Source: Branchinecta lynchi (lineage: Eukaryota > Arthropoda > Branchiopoda > Anostraca > Branchinectidae). From it: 64,000 nt of DNA. The stretch spans positions 13,854,202-13,918,201 of the forward strand of contig JAKZAP010000018.1 of assembly GCA_023053575.1 (NCBI GenBank), read 5' to 3'. The translations under genes and the position numbers were made by a program. The notes below the pieces were generated by a model. That model saw only the letters and a list, made by a program, of their open reading frames with translations. It was not told the origin of the DNA and made no database searches. Positions 1 through 10,630 of the stretch are shown here, piece by piece (position 1 is the first letter of the stretch; each line of letters opens with the position of its first letter).

Positions 1-1
1 A

Positions 2-1192
2 AAAAACCGAGCGGGTGACCTGACTTCTTCGGACAATTACAGGCCGATTGCGCTTGCTACATTAATTTCCAAGGTATTTGAAAAATGTATTGCTTCCAAA
101 ACCGCTGATTGGCTTGGTACTTCTTCTTATCAATTTGGTTTCAAGAAAGGTGCCGGTGTAGATTTTGCTGTTTTTCTGTTAAAGTGCATCGTTGAATATT
201 TCATGGTTTTTTCCTCCCCGGTTTTCTGCTGTTTCATTGATTCCACTAAAGCATTCGACCGCGTTAACCATTATAAAATGCTGAAAATATTAAAGAGTAG
301 AGGTGTACCTCCCCCTTATGTGAGATTACTTGCTTTTTGGTTCCAGAAACAGAAATTCTGTGTACGATGGGGGTCAGTAATTAGTGACAAATTTAATTTA
401 TTTAATGGTTTAAGGCAAGGTGGTGTTCTGTCCCCGCTCCTGTATGCAGTGTACATTGATAGCCTATCAAAGCGTCTGTTGACGTCTAGCTTTGGTTGTT
501 ATATTGGGGGTAAGTGTTTCAACCACATACTCTTTGCGGACGACCTTGTAGTACTAGCGCCCAGTGTGTTCGGCCTGAATCAACTCCTAAAGATTTGTGA
601 TTCTTTCGCAGTGGAGCACGATGTACTTTACAATACGAAGAAAACTTTTGCGATGGTTTTTAATAACAAGCGGCATAAGCTACCGAAATTAAATGTTTTA
701 CTATCAGGTCGACGCATTGAGTACATCTCAAATTTCCGTTACCTTGGTTACATCCTACGGGATGACACCAGAGATGATTCGCATGTTGCAGACCAAATTG
801 CTAGTCTCTACAAGCGTGGGAACCTACTACTTCGAAAGTTCTCGACTGTTGGTCCGGGAGTGAAGCTACGTTTGTTCAAGACGTATTGCTACCAGATGTA
901 CGGTCTTGAAAATATTTCAAATTGTCCTGATGGAGTGTTGGATCGCCTAAAGATTGCATACAACAAGGTTTTTCGCCGTATGTTTAGACTGCCTAGATTG
1001 TGTAGTGTCAGTTCGGAAATGGTTACCCGAAATTGTTCGACTTTCCAGGAAATTCTTCGAAAGGCCAAAGCGTCGCTTTACCGAAGAGTGATTGAGTCGG
1101 AAAATGATCTGATTGCTTTTATTGCTAGTCATGTTTTCCATGAATTACCATCATGGAAAATCATCTACCGGACGGCCCTGGCCAAACCGTAG
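2..1192 (+). mobile_element. LINE reverse transcriptase, 5'-truncated by the window edge
   Basis: The frame is open from base 2 to the stop at 1192, so the protein continues off the left edge; the first Met at 203 is not a real start. Visible reverse-transcriptase blocks in order are NYRPIAL, FIDSTKAFDRVNH, LRQGGVLSPLLYAVYID, the catalytic FADDLVVLA (bases about 533-560), and the thumb/C-terminal FRYLGYILRDD and YNKVFRRMFRLPR. This order is typical of CR1/jockey-type non-LTR retrotransposons. Both catalytic aspartates are present and there is no internal stop, so this is the best-preserved LINE in the window. A TTCA/ATTC microsatellite follows, as expected for a LINE 3' end. No endonuclease domain is visible because the 5' part is missing. 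The clade assignment is by motif style only. Confidence 0.9.
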
Positions 1193-1264
1193 AAATTGTT
1201 TGTGTTATTTTTGTTTTGTTTTTCTTGTTAGTGTGTAGATATATGGCTTTTGCTGAAATAAAGT

Positions 1265-1287
1265 AATTCATTCATTCATTCATTCAT
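1265..1287 (+). repeat. (ATTC)n 3' tail of the LINE
   Basis: About five ATTC units follow 70 bp after the reverse-transcriptase stop. Short microsatellite tails of this kind mark the 3' end of CR1-like LINEs. Family A repeat sequence begins directly after it. Confidence 0.75.
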
Positions 1288-1288
1288 A

Positions 1289-1724
1289 TATGCGACCTTG
1301 ATTTGTTATTTGGCGTCCGGACAGGATCAGGAAAAGGTGGGGGAGGGGGAGCGGAACTCGGATATTTGCATATAGGCTCTGCTCCGATTCCAGTAAAACT
1401 TAAAGGACGGGAAGAGGATAAGTCAGAGATGCGACATTTATGCTTTTGAGTCGTATTCAGCCACGGTGGGCGGAGTTGGAAGGGGAGTTCCAGAAATCTT
1501 GGGCACGTCTCGCCCATAGCGAGTGGATTTCTTGGGTTGAAACTTGGAAAGCTGGCGATGGCTTGGAGGTGATGTCGGGAATTTTCTGGCTTTATGGAAA
1601 CTAGATATCCTAATTCTAGGTCCGAACCGCAATTTTGGATGGCGGGCTGTTTTCTGAAGTTTCTCTTCTACTTTGTTGTATCACCTACTCCTAACAAGTG
1701 CCATATGAGCTCGTAGCTCTTGTT
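1289..1724 (-). repeat. Family A modular repeat, truncated copy
   Basis: Read on the minus strand it begins with AACAAGAGCTACGAGCTC and CATATGGCACTTG and continues with C-tract-rich modules containing AAGTTTCA and Met-less open stretches. It matches the 5' part of the long copies at 29735-32450 and 37666-39287, and ends abruptly against the LINE tail. Confidence 0.75.
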
Positions 1725-2084
1725 TCTAAACACATGACAACTTCGGTAGAAATCCGGCGAAAGCTGTCGAAACTAAAGGGATTAGAATCGTGAACGGAAA
1801 AAAGAACGTTGCTCTGATTATGGTGCTGGTGGGAGATACATGGAACTTTTAAATCAGTACAGACTTAACTATTTAGGTATCCTCAAGATGAGAAGGTCGG
1901 CCGCTTACAGAAAGAATTACTTGATTGGAAGTGGCTGGATAGTAATATCACCCAGTGGTAGGCCCGTGCAAACTTTGGGAACTTCCAGAGGTGTCGGGAA
2001 CAACCCGAGCTCTTCAGTAGGTATGTAAAGACGATCTGATATGAACCTTATCACTCTTGGTAATGGATAGGGGTACGGTGTGGC

Positions 2085-2215
2085 CAGTGCTGGGAAATAC
2101 TTAGGTAAAGTACTTAAGTACTGAAGTAAAAAACTTCAGAAGTACTTAATACGCGTATTTAAGTAAAAAATTGAAGTACTTATGGGTACTAGGTACTCAA
2201 GTACTTTTATAACGG
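2085..2215. mobile_element. AAGTACTT-rich inverted-repeat element (hAT-like terminus)
   Basis: The stretch starts CAGTGCTGGGAAATACTT and then repeats AAGTACTT, ACTTAAGTAC and related palindromes several times. CAGTGCTGGG followed by AGTACTT repeats resembles the ends of some hAT-type non-autonomous elements. The far end is not clearly defined, so the limits are approximate. Confidence 0.45.
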
Positions 2216-2426
2216 TGAAAAGTTCTATCAGCAGGATTTAAGGTACCATGTTTCTAATTTTCGCTGAAACTGAATGGACATTTGGAATCTAGTGATTGTT
2301 TGTGTGAGCCTGAAGTGCTTGTTTGAAGAATAGCTAACTATGTAGCTTTTCTTCATCAGGTATGTAGCCGAGAGCTGACAACATCTCAATTCTTATCACC
2401 ATCGTATGCGAACACATCTGTTGTTT

Positions 2427-3371
2427 TTGGGATCCCAAAACGTAAGTGGCGGGATACCTATGACATCGCAAAAGTTGTCTGTCTGTCCGTCCGTCCGTCT
2501 GTGCGCACTATAACTCTCGAAAGGAATGAGATATTTTGATGAAACTTGGTGTGAGGATTCTCTGGGCAAGAGTAAGGTCAAATTCGTAGATGGGCTCTGT
2601 AGCCCAACATTTAGGGGTGGGGGAGGGGGTTTAAATTAAGGGGCAAATGAAATATTTTTAAACACATAATGTGATAGTCGATTATTGGGTAAGAAGACAA
2701 GCTGAACACGATAGTCAAAATCATTTTGTCATCGGACAAGTAGTTAGCCCGGAATCCGGCGAAAACCGGAAACTTTGTTAAAAGTATAAGTTTTGTTTGA
2801 AGTTGATTAGATGTTCGATTTAGGGGTAAGAAGACATGCTGAGCACGATGTTGAAAGCCATTTTCACCAGACAAGTAGTTAGCCCGGAATCCGGCCAAAA
2901 CCGGAAAGTTTGTTAAAAGTAAAAGTTATATTTGGAGTTGATTAAATGTTCGATTTAGGGGTAAGAAGTCATGCTGATCACTTGTGTGAAAACAATTTTC
3001 TACCCGGGCAAGTAGTTCGCCCGGAATCCGGCCAAAACCGGAAAAAGTTAAAGTTTTATTTGTAGTTGATTAGATATCCGATTTAGGGGTAAGAAAAGAT
3101 GCTGAATCCGTGTATGAAAATCATTTTTTACCGGGATATATAGTTCGACTGGAATCCGGCTGGAGCCGGAAATCTTTTTATAAGTATAACACACATGCTG
3201 AATCCCTATCTGAACTTGGTTTTCTCAGATGATTAGCTATTTGGCCTTAATCTGTTTCTGAATTTTAATAGTAAAAATGTTCAAGGAGTTTGGCGAAGAC
3301 AAGACCCAATCGTCTGGATCATATATTGATTTTTTGGGATCCCATCGAAACCTTTGGTCTTGTTTGATAAG
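2427..3371 (-). repeat. Family B modular repeat, full-length copy
   Basis: Bounded by GGGATCCCA on both sides. The first part carries a CTGT/CGTC stretch (about 2478-2500), then AACTCTCGAAAGGAATGAG and GATGAAACTTGGTGTGAGG. It is followed by about four tandem modules of roughly 120 bp, each with GCATGCTGA.. and CCGGAATCCGGC. The same order is found in the copies at 24660, 26098 and 39985. ORFs in it are repeat artefacts. Confidence 0.8.
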
Positions 3372-3723
3372 AAAACTGAAAATTGCCGCTCCATTATATT
3401 CCGTTCTGTAAATTTGTGGGAAGTTCCCGTCTAATGGAAAGAGGCTTTGGGCAACCCTGACTGTTGGTGAATGTGTCATCACTTTGTCCGACACTGGCAG
3501 AGTGCAAGAAAACTAACTGGTTCAGTTATTTTTTTTCTTCTAATAAATGGAACTCCCTCAATTTTAAACAGAAAACGTCTGGTCAAAAGGGGGACTGAGC
3601 GGTTTCTGAGGATGCAAATGACCAGAATGTTCATACCAAGAAAATCTTTTATGTTCTACCTGACGACTACTGAAAGGAACGTGGAAGAGTAAAATTTGAT
3701 GTAAGAAATTTCAAAGAGCTCAC
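3372..3723. other. Start of the exchanger intron, no recognised exon
   Basis: On the minus strand this is the first part of the intron after the exchanger exon, beginning at the GTGAGC donor. I see no second Calx-beta or alpha-2 exon here or anywhere in 1-3723. Confidence 0.5.
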
Positions 3724-3724
3724 C
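3724..3724 (-). other. Splice donor ending the exchanger exon
   Basis: On the minus strand the coding sequence reads GAC CAC TCC G, then GTGAGC. The exon therefore ends in phase 1 after the DDDHS codons. The 21 codons that stay open beyond it do not resemble any exchanger and should not be annotated as protein. Confidence 0.9.
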
Positions 3725-5461
3725 GGAGTGGTCATCGTCCAGAATGAGCACGGTCGCTATGAACGGGCTGGTCAGCTGCACGCTACTTGAAAGCACCTTC
3801 ATTAAGCTCACGTTCAACTTCTCCGCCAGTTGCAGCTCAGATGACACAGTACGCAACTTCGGTGGTGGCGAGAACGTCACTTTATGCGACATTATCGGAG
3901 TCGTCGGCACGCTTATCGAATCGCGACGGCCTGCTCTCGGCTTGAACTTGCTAGCTGGGACGGACGATTGGGCTAGCAAATCAGGCCGATTTCCCAGCTT
4001 CCTCATGACAATACCGCGATCTTCATCAGCTTCAAAGCCATCGTTAGCATGGCCTTCTGATTCAGGAATAATGGACAACCTTTTTACGGACAACGGCAAA
4101 GGGTCACATTCGAAACTTAGCAGACGGACGTTCTCGAGACGAACGTGGAAGTACTTGTCCTCTTCGAAGATGTCATCGTCGATGATCTTAACCACCACGT
4201 TCTTTTTCGTCTCGCCATTGGAAAATACTAGAGTGCCCGTCTTCGTCATATAGTCCATACCCGCGGTTGCAGTGCCATCTAACGTTTTGAAATCAACCAG
4301 AATGGTGCAGTCTTTCGGTGCGCCGTCACAGACGACAACGATCTCGAAGTCGCCAATATTCTCCATAACGGAATAATGACCAACTTCAAAGTGAATCTTA
4401 ATCCCATCACCTTGGTAAATCTGGCCAGAGTTCTGCGTTTTAAAGACCTTGTGGAGGTCAGCTTGTGACATCTCTCGAACCTTTTTGACAAAACTTGCCC
4501 TACCAGCCAATTTCCGCGTTGCTTGGTCGCGCAGGAACGCCTTGCTCTTGGACCCGCAGTCAAGCAGTTCTTTACAGGCCATAATCTCAAGACTGGGTAG
4601 GTCAATATGGGGATACTTTTTCCGCAGGTTGCAAATGATGCAGAGATATGTCTTCCGATATTCTTCGAACTCCCGAAAGTCTTCGTCTTGAATAGTGTTG
4701 TCGAAACCCTTCTCTGGCTCGAAGTCGTCCTTTGCTTCAGTCTGAACGAGCATCCCGGCGTTTCTGCCTGTTCGATACCGCTTCTTCAGAAAGTCATGTA
4801 TCACAAAGTACCGATCAGCGATATAAGCGCTCATAACAGTCGCGGGAAAGAAGAGAAATGTCACAATCGCCTCCCAAAGCTCAATCTCTCCGTACGAGCT
4901 CAGCGCGAGTATGAAGTACATCCAAAAGTATGCAAATACGGACCAAAGCGCCGTGACTATAAACACATTGACATGTTTAATCGTTCGGTGTTCGTTTGAT
5001 GGAACGACCAAAACGCAAACTCCAATGATGAAGAACATGTTGAATGCAGCGGAACCTAGAGTCGATCCCGGGCCAAGCTCCCCGGCTTCGAAGTTCTTCC
5101 CGATGATTTCGATGCTGGAAAGGAGGATCTCGGGTGCCGAGCAACCAAGGGCCATTAGGGTGAGGTTAGCTACCGTTTCGTTCCATACACGAACGACGAC
5201 TGTCTCAGTGCCATTCTGATTCTTGACCGCCACTACTTTCTTAGTCGAGGTGATCATCTCAATCGATCCCATGAACTTGTCGCACAGGACTTCCAGGCCG
5301 AAGAAGATGTAAGCCAAGCAGACAAGATAAAATATAGCGCGTCCGGCGATTTCCCCTTTTTCCACATTATCCAACGGCAGCCAAACCGGAATGATGATCC
5401 CCGGTTCACAGATAAGGCCTGAATTGCGGAATTCGTGGCTGGAGTTGCTATGTTCACTCAT
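3724..5461 (-). CDS. SLC8A: Na+/Ca2+ exchanger (SLC8/NCX family), first coding exon
   Basis: Encodes 579 residues of a plasma-membrane 3Na+/1Ca2+ antiporter. The N-terminal membrane block (residues about 41-216) contains the alpha-1 repeat, with NETVANLTLMALGCSAPEIL at 94-113 and GSAAFNMF at 136-143. The ion-binding APE motif and its glutamate are intact. A basic segment after the last helix (KKRYRTGRN, 226-234) matches the autoinhibitory region. The first Ca2+-binding Calx-beta domain follows, from about 356, with IIDDDIFEED at 426-435 and closing DDDHSG at 575-580. The reading frame then runs into a GTGAGC splice donor at 3723, phase 1, exactly at the domain's DDDH motif. An in-frame TAG lies three codons before the ATG, and A is at -3. 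No signal peptide is visible. The final loop of the Calx-beta domain is much longer than in vertebrate NCX (about residues 445-568). The second Calx-beta domain and the alpha-2 repeat must lie in other exons, presumably left of the window. Confidence 0.96.
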
Positions 5462-7209
5462 TTTAAAAGACTAAATTGTATTATTCGTATTTTTTGGGAG
5501 GTAAGCGGTTCAGGCCTTGTGGCCGATTTCATGGTGATCAATATGAATATGCGATGTGACAAATTGACTGATTTGTGCAAAACACGCGCAGTACTGGTTG
5601 TTTCTAAGAGATCACATGCTCTCAGTTGTGAGCCAGGACGTCAAGTATAAAGGTCAACTGGGAGGAGCCAAATATGGGCTGCATTGACGTTAAAGTCTTT
5701 GATTCATGTGGGCCGAGAAAGTGGGAGGCACATCATTATACGGGTCGCATTTTGACGACTGTTACCTTTGTTTTCTTCAAAATCCTCACGGCAGCCAACG
5801 TTATCCGCAAATTACTTGAATAAAATTCACTCTTGAAGGCAAGGTCGCCACTGCTCACTGACTGTTCATTAATCTTCCGTCGGAGTTCAAAAGAGTTACT
5901 AAATCTTCGAGAAGATCGAGTGGCGTATAAGAGGATTAAAACAACTAACGTTTAGATCTGTCGGAAGAGGATATCATCGGCCGTTTGACACGCTTTGGTC
6001 TCGGAAGCTGAATATTATCCAGCTCAATTTCAAAATCTTCAAGAAATCACTATAAAGAATTGAGTATAACTTACGGCTTCTGTTTATTGTCATCTACTTC
6101 GCATCCTTTCTTCTTTGGACTTACGGGAATTAACAACAAAAAACAGAAAAAAAAATAGTAAAAGAAATCGACAAAGCTAATAATTAGTTTGACTTTTCTA
6201 CACATCTTCCAAATATCTGCTAAAAATAATAACATTTTGTTAGATCCCCAGTTAAACTATGAACCCAGCCTCCCCGTGTCGGGCGCTTACCACCCGCGCC
6301 ACTAGATGACCCAGCGGTCGGATCGAGTCGTGGCTTCATCTTGGGTCTTGGGTGGGGGTCTAGACGTTGTAGTGCTAGAATGCTTACGATGCAACTCCTT
6401 CAAAGTCCGTATCCAAACCAGGCCTTCTTAATTTTAACTGAATTCTTCAGCTTTTGCTTCATACAAAACCACATATCTCCCCACATATCTCCATGATATG
6501 TGAATCTGACGGGACAAAATTCAGGGGATAGACATTCCCATCTTCAATAGCAAGTAATTGCGGGAAAGAAAAACGGTAAAAGTAAAGAAGACATTCAAAA
6601 TATTTGTCAGGAAGACGCGTTAACAATACGATATCTAGAAAATTCAGGAATATGCCGTTACTAATTAGTCACAATTAGTCGTTTATACGAATGGAAGCAA
6701 CTTGACAGTTCCGGCGTCTCAAAACAAACTGATAGAGTCACAGGCGTAGGACTCATAGGGACAGCAATTCTCCTTAAGTTCAGCACTCCGAGCGGGCTTG
6801 CTCCTGAAATTCCCCCACTGACTCATCATCCAGATCTAGTAAAATAGAGTTCCATAAGGCAATCACCACTTTCTACTCCAAAGATAGTGCAAAGCTTCCT
6901 TACTCGGGAAGCAGATTGCAGAAAGCTTGTGGATCTATTTTGTTTTATCTGTCACAAGTGATGACAATGAGACGATGGGGTACTACTAGTCCACCTGGAA
7001 GCGCTGAACTGAAGTATGGTATATTAACTACCTCAAGGAGTTTAATGTTAACTGTGCCAATGTTTACAATATTACGGTGGAAGAAAAGCTCGCACGTTTC
7101 AAGAAATATACAGCAGATCAAGCCGTAACAGCGTATTTGAGGACGTCTCTTAGCTTAGCGACTTTCTTAGCTACATGTCTCACTGCTATATGCTCCTTAG
7201 TTCCTATTC
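5462..7209. other. Upstream flank of the exchanger, mostly unassigned
   Basis: No complete gene is recognised. On the minus strand a short, compositionally coding-like stretch at 5945-6036 is listed separately. The rest is unique-looking A+T-rich sequence. I cannot point to a convincing core promoter for the exchanger, and an upstream non-coding exon is possible (TTTAG lies 9 bp before the ATG). Confidence 0.4.
5945..6036 (-). CDS. Possible terminal exon of an unrecognised gene
   Basis: After a candidate acceptor (TTTCTTGAAG) the frame reads FEIELDNIQLPRPKRVKRPM, then ISSSDRSKR and a TAG stop: 30 codons with a basic, nuclear-localisation-like cluster. Directly upstream on the same strand another short frame (PKKKGCEVDDNKQKP, about 6076-6120) ends at a TAA overlapping a GTAAGT. 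The two cannot be joined in phase by any simple splice that I can find. The residue composition looks more like protein than noise, but there is no family match and no partner exon. It may be chance. Confidence 0.22.
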
Positions 7210-7485
7210 AGAGCGTGTTCCCCTTCTAACAATAGTAACTATTAGTTACTATTTTCGTTCCAACCTCGTGAAAAGTTACTATGCTGACCGTTCCAACCTT
7301 CTCTAAATGTAACTATTTGCTTACCATGCGTGGTAACTACGCACCTCTGTAACGTGATTGGTCGGATTCGCCTGTGGCATGATATTCTGCTGGAAAATAG
7401 AAAAATCGTTCCAGCCTTGACGGCAAAACGCCAGAACCGTGACATCATGTGTAGTAACTACGGTAAGTAGGGTGGAACACGCTCT
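7210..7485. mobile_element. MITE with AGAGCGTGTTCC terminal inverted repeats
   Basis: The left end reads AGAGCGTGTTCCCC and the right end GGGTGGAACACGCTCT. Internally there are repeated GTAACTA and GTTCCAACC motifs. The same element, split by another insertion, occurs at 17989-19190, and its right end recurs at about 8158-8217. No coding capacity; a non-autonomous DNA element. Confidence 0.8.
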
Positions 7486-8157
7486 TAGTATCTTCTTACA
7501 GCTTAGTTCATTTCTTTCAGACGCGGTAGATAACTCCTTTGAGAATATGTCATAGGCTCATAGCCGACAGCATTGGGGGTATGGGTGAGCCCCGGACTGT
7601 CAGTCCCAAAGAACGGCTAAAAGACAAGCTAAAAGCTTAAAGTTTAACTGAACAGGCAACTTATTTTTACATCTTAGATTCAAATACATTGAATTATTAC
7701 AACACCTATTGGGGATTTTCATTCTGTCCACAGTAGTCTTCAGTAGGGACGCTGGGAATGTGGACGCTTTCCCATGGTGAATCCGTCCACAATTCGCCCG
7801 CGAAAATCACTGCACTATCACTACACAAGACACATCACTATCTAGCCCTAGTTTTTGGCACTGCAAACTGCAGACACTTCTTTGTTTATTTGATACACAA
7901 TGTATTTACTCGTTTGCTGCTGTTATTGTTGCCAAATGTTCCAGGCACCATAGAGATATCACAAAAACGGGAAGAGCGGCAAGCACAATGGGATAATCGA
8001 TTATTTGGAAATATCAGAAAAACAAACTAACGCTTTTTCATCGGGTTTTCAAGATTATTTAAGCAAACAAGTGATGGGTAACTAGACTGTCGTATCCTAG
8101 CCCTTTTCGGTTAAACTTTAAGGCCAAATAAAATAATAAATAATACAAAGCTAGAAT
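7486..8157. other. Intergenic, one minor repeat fragment
   Basis: Nothing coding is supported. The end of the stretch (about 8030-8130, with CGGTTAAACTTTAAGG) is a dispersed fragment also seen near 19380-19450 and, inverted, near 27840-27930. Confidence 0.4.
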
Positions 8158-8217
8158 TCATGATGTCATGCGTAGTAACTACGATAAGTAGGGTGGAACG
8201 TGCTCTCAGTATGAATA
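8158..8217. mobile_element. Right-end fragment of the AGAGCGTGTTCC MITE
   Basis: GATGTCATGCGTAGTAACTA followed by AGTAGGGTGGAACGTGCTCT matches the last 60 bp of the element at 7210-7485. The left part is missing. Confidence 0.7.
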
Positions 8218-8624
8218 CATAGCGCATTGGAAGAAACCGCGGCAGCAAATGGCGTTCACTTACTGGAGAAGGAGAATACGGCATCTAAAGTTGCAGCACA
8301 ATGCGACGAAACTCTGGGTGAATAGATACTTTGAGAACTTTATGTACCATCTTACATATTTACATAGGCACAACCCTTTCCCTGCAGTAAACTCGCCTGC
8401 GTATGGTATTAGTACATCTACGACATTTACCCTGTCAACCAACTAAGCAACGCTTTAACACAACAGCAACGTCGCGGATACACGGTCCGGATTCTGACTG
8501 ATTTCCCGTTGCGGGCGGAAACAAGGAGAAGATTCCTCACCGGAATAGGGACGGAGCGGATACCTCTGCTGGAACTAAAATCCTTGAAGGGCCCCTCGCA
8601 CAATTTATTCTTCAACTTGCAGTA

Positions 8625-8955
8625 TTTCAAAATATGTGAATACTTTAAAACTAGACTGTGCTTTCAACAAATAACCCACGGCTTTGGCTGATTCAGCCTT
8701 TTCCGAGACCCGTTGAATTGTAGCGAAAATAGGGAAATAATTTAAATAACCAGGTTTTCTGATGGAAAAACTTGTCGCAGACAACCGTTGACAGCGTGAT
8801 ACACATCGAAGGTAGCAAAACACGGCAAGTGAGAAAATCAGCGTGGCTTTGTTAGAGGGGTTAGAATGTACCGTACGAGATTGGGGTCTCCGGGTTTAGA
8901 ATTATATGGAGTGATTATGGAAGTAGGCTGCGTTAGTATTATAGGTAAGACACTT
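8625..8955 (+). repeat. Family C dispersed repeat, copy 1
   Basis: About 320 bp shared with copies at 10315, 14165 (inverted), 25805 and 28285. Landmarks in order are AACTAGACTGTGCTTTCAAC, TTTTCTGATGGAAAAACTTG, GATACACATCGAAGGTAGCA and a 3' end ATTATAGGTAAGAC. Uniform length and fixed ends suggest a SINE or MITE, but I see neither a tRNA-like head nor clear inverted ends. Confidence 0.7.
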
Positions 8956-9870
8956 TAACTACCTCCTCCAACAATTCAATTACCTTTAAGATAGTTATGC
9001 CTTCAATTCATGGCAGGCTAATTATTTTCCTTCTTTCAATCGAAACTAGAGTACTTTAGTTCGAACTCAGATCTGACCGGTATCAACACGAAAATTTCAA
9101 AGCCAAATTTTGGTAGCTCCCAAGAAACGACCAGAAAGTAGAGGGTAGCCAAATGATGCATTTTGCCTTTACATCCATGACGAAATAACCATCTCTACTG
9201 TCAGCAAATGCCAAATAACGAGCCACAGAACAAACAAACAAAAATTACGGCACTGAAATTGTTTCTGTCGGGACGCACTTTTTCAACTCAAGTAAAGAAA
9301 GTCCCATAGTCAACAGACCGTTTCCAGCTTGAAAACCATCACATTCTTTTGAATGTAAAAAAGAAGTTCTGCGTCAAAATCCACACCTAGACCTTCAAGG
9401 GTCCAAAGGTGTTTTTATTTTTACCGTAATGCCGATTTCTGTTCCAGTAAAATTCCAAAATTCGAATAGGATGTCCTTTTCTGAAAGATCATTTACAATC
9501 TTTTCCAAAAGATTTACGTCATAACTGTGTCAGGTAATCCTCCTCCCACCCCACCCCCCGCGGTGGCCAATCAAGCTAAACCAGACGAAGCCTCAAGTCA
9601 CTCAAATCCTATCACTCTAAACCGGTAATGATGCATTTAGACTCTACCGGTAAATCTGGTAATGGTGCATTTAGAATCAAATCCGAGCCTTTTTACATCC
9701 ATTTACCTTGCTGAAAATTCTTTCTCGCAAAATCCGAGCAGAAAATACGCTCGGATTTTCGCAAGTGTAAACCCACTTTCAACATGCAACAATTCGAGGA
9801 AACGTAACCAAAGTCAAGGAAAGACTGTAGATTTTATAAGGGTATACTTACACTCTGTATAAAATCTGAG
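8956..9870. other. No gene recognised
   Basis: A+T-rich sequence. It contains a local duplication with GGTAATG(A/G)TGCATTTAGA (about 9620-9675) and a C-rich run near 9541-9562. No repeat family or ORF can be supported. Confidence 0.4.
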
Positions 9871-9874
9871 CGTA

Positions 9875-10255
9875 TACTCTTGATGACTATCTCTCCTTGC
9901 CGATACAAAATCCCGGCCTCTCCGGGTAGCTAGCGGAAGAAAGGCAGAAGTGGTGTCACAACTGCCCCTAAAGATCGCGTTGATTGATTGACACAGGATT
10001 TTTTTTCCCCAGGGGCAAGGTGCAGGAAGGTAATTGGTTAGTTTTTTTGTTTTGTTTTTTTGAGAGGCAAGGTTGTGTCTGAGAGCAGGAGCAGTGACCA
10101 CTCTGCGTATTATGTTTAAAATGTAATGATTGTGGTTCTCGGCGTCCAGAAATGGACTGAGTGTTTTGTTTATGTATGATTTATTTTGTATTGTTAATAA
10201 ACCCATTGAACTTAAACTTGAGTCGTTGAGTTTGAGTCGTAAGGACACGCTTACT
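9875..10255 (+). repeat. Dispersed repeat F, copy interrupted by an insertion
   Basis: Bases 9880-10005 (CTCTTGATGACTATCT, then CCGGCCTCTCCGGGTAGCTA) and 10215-10290 (GAGTCGTAAGGACACGCTTA, GGATCACTGGCATGTTTTGG) together equal the uninterrupted copy at 61326-61510. The intervening 210 bp is therefore a later insertion; it ends in AATAAACCC and is T-rich at its start. Confidence 0.7.
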
Positions 10256-10314
10256 CCTTCTTCCTGAGGATCACTGGCATGTTTTGGACAGGTTTTTGTT
10301 ACAGAATTTTTAGA

Positions 10315-10630
10315 TAGTTTAATACTTTAAAACTATAGGCTCTGCTTTCAGCAAATTATCCACAGCTTTGGCGGTTTTAAGACTTTTTCCAGGCCCTTCG
10401 ACTTTCGGCAAAAACAGGGAAAAGTTTACAGAGCCGTTTTTTCTGATGAATATACTTGTTGCAAACAACTATCATGATACGCATCGACGGTAGCAAAACA
10501 AGAGAAGTGAGGAAATCAGTGTCATGTCGTTGGGAATGTTAGAATGTGCCGTGTGAAATTACCACCTCCAGACTAAACATGGATGGAGCGACTGCGAATG
10601 TAGGTTGTGTTTGTATCATATCCCTCTTGG
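10315..10630 (+). repeat. Family C dispersed repeat, copy 2
   Basis: Same landmarks as copy 1: ACTATAGGCTCTGCTTTCAG, TTTTTTCTGATGAATA, GATACGCATCGACGGTAGCA. The ORF at 10546-10752 starts inside it and has no protein features. Confidence 0.65.

Noticed and set aside
4279..4605. A second minus-strand ORF inside the exchanger exon
   Set aside because: Another frame of the same exon, with no motif.
3744..5219. Plus-strand ORFs opposite the exchanger
   Set aside because: Shadows of the real minus-strand exon; no independent protein features.
9814..10248. 144-residue minus-strand ORF
   Set aside because: It spans dispersed repeat F and the insertion in it; not a gene.
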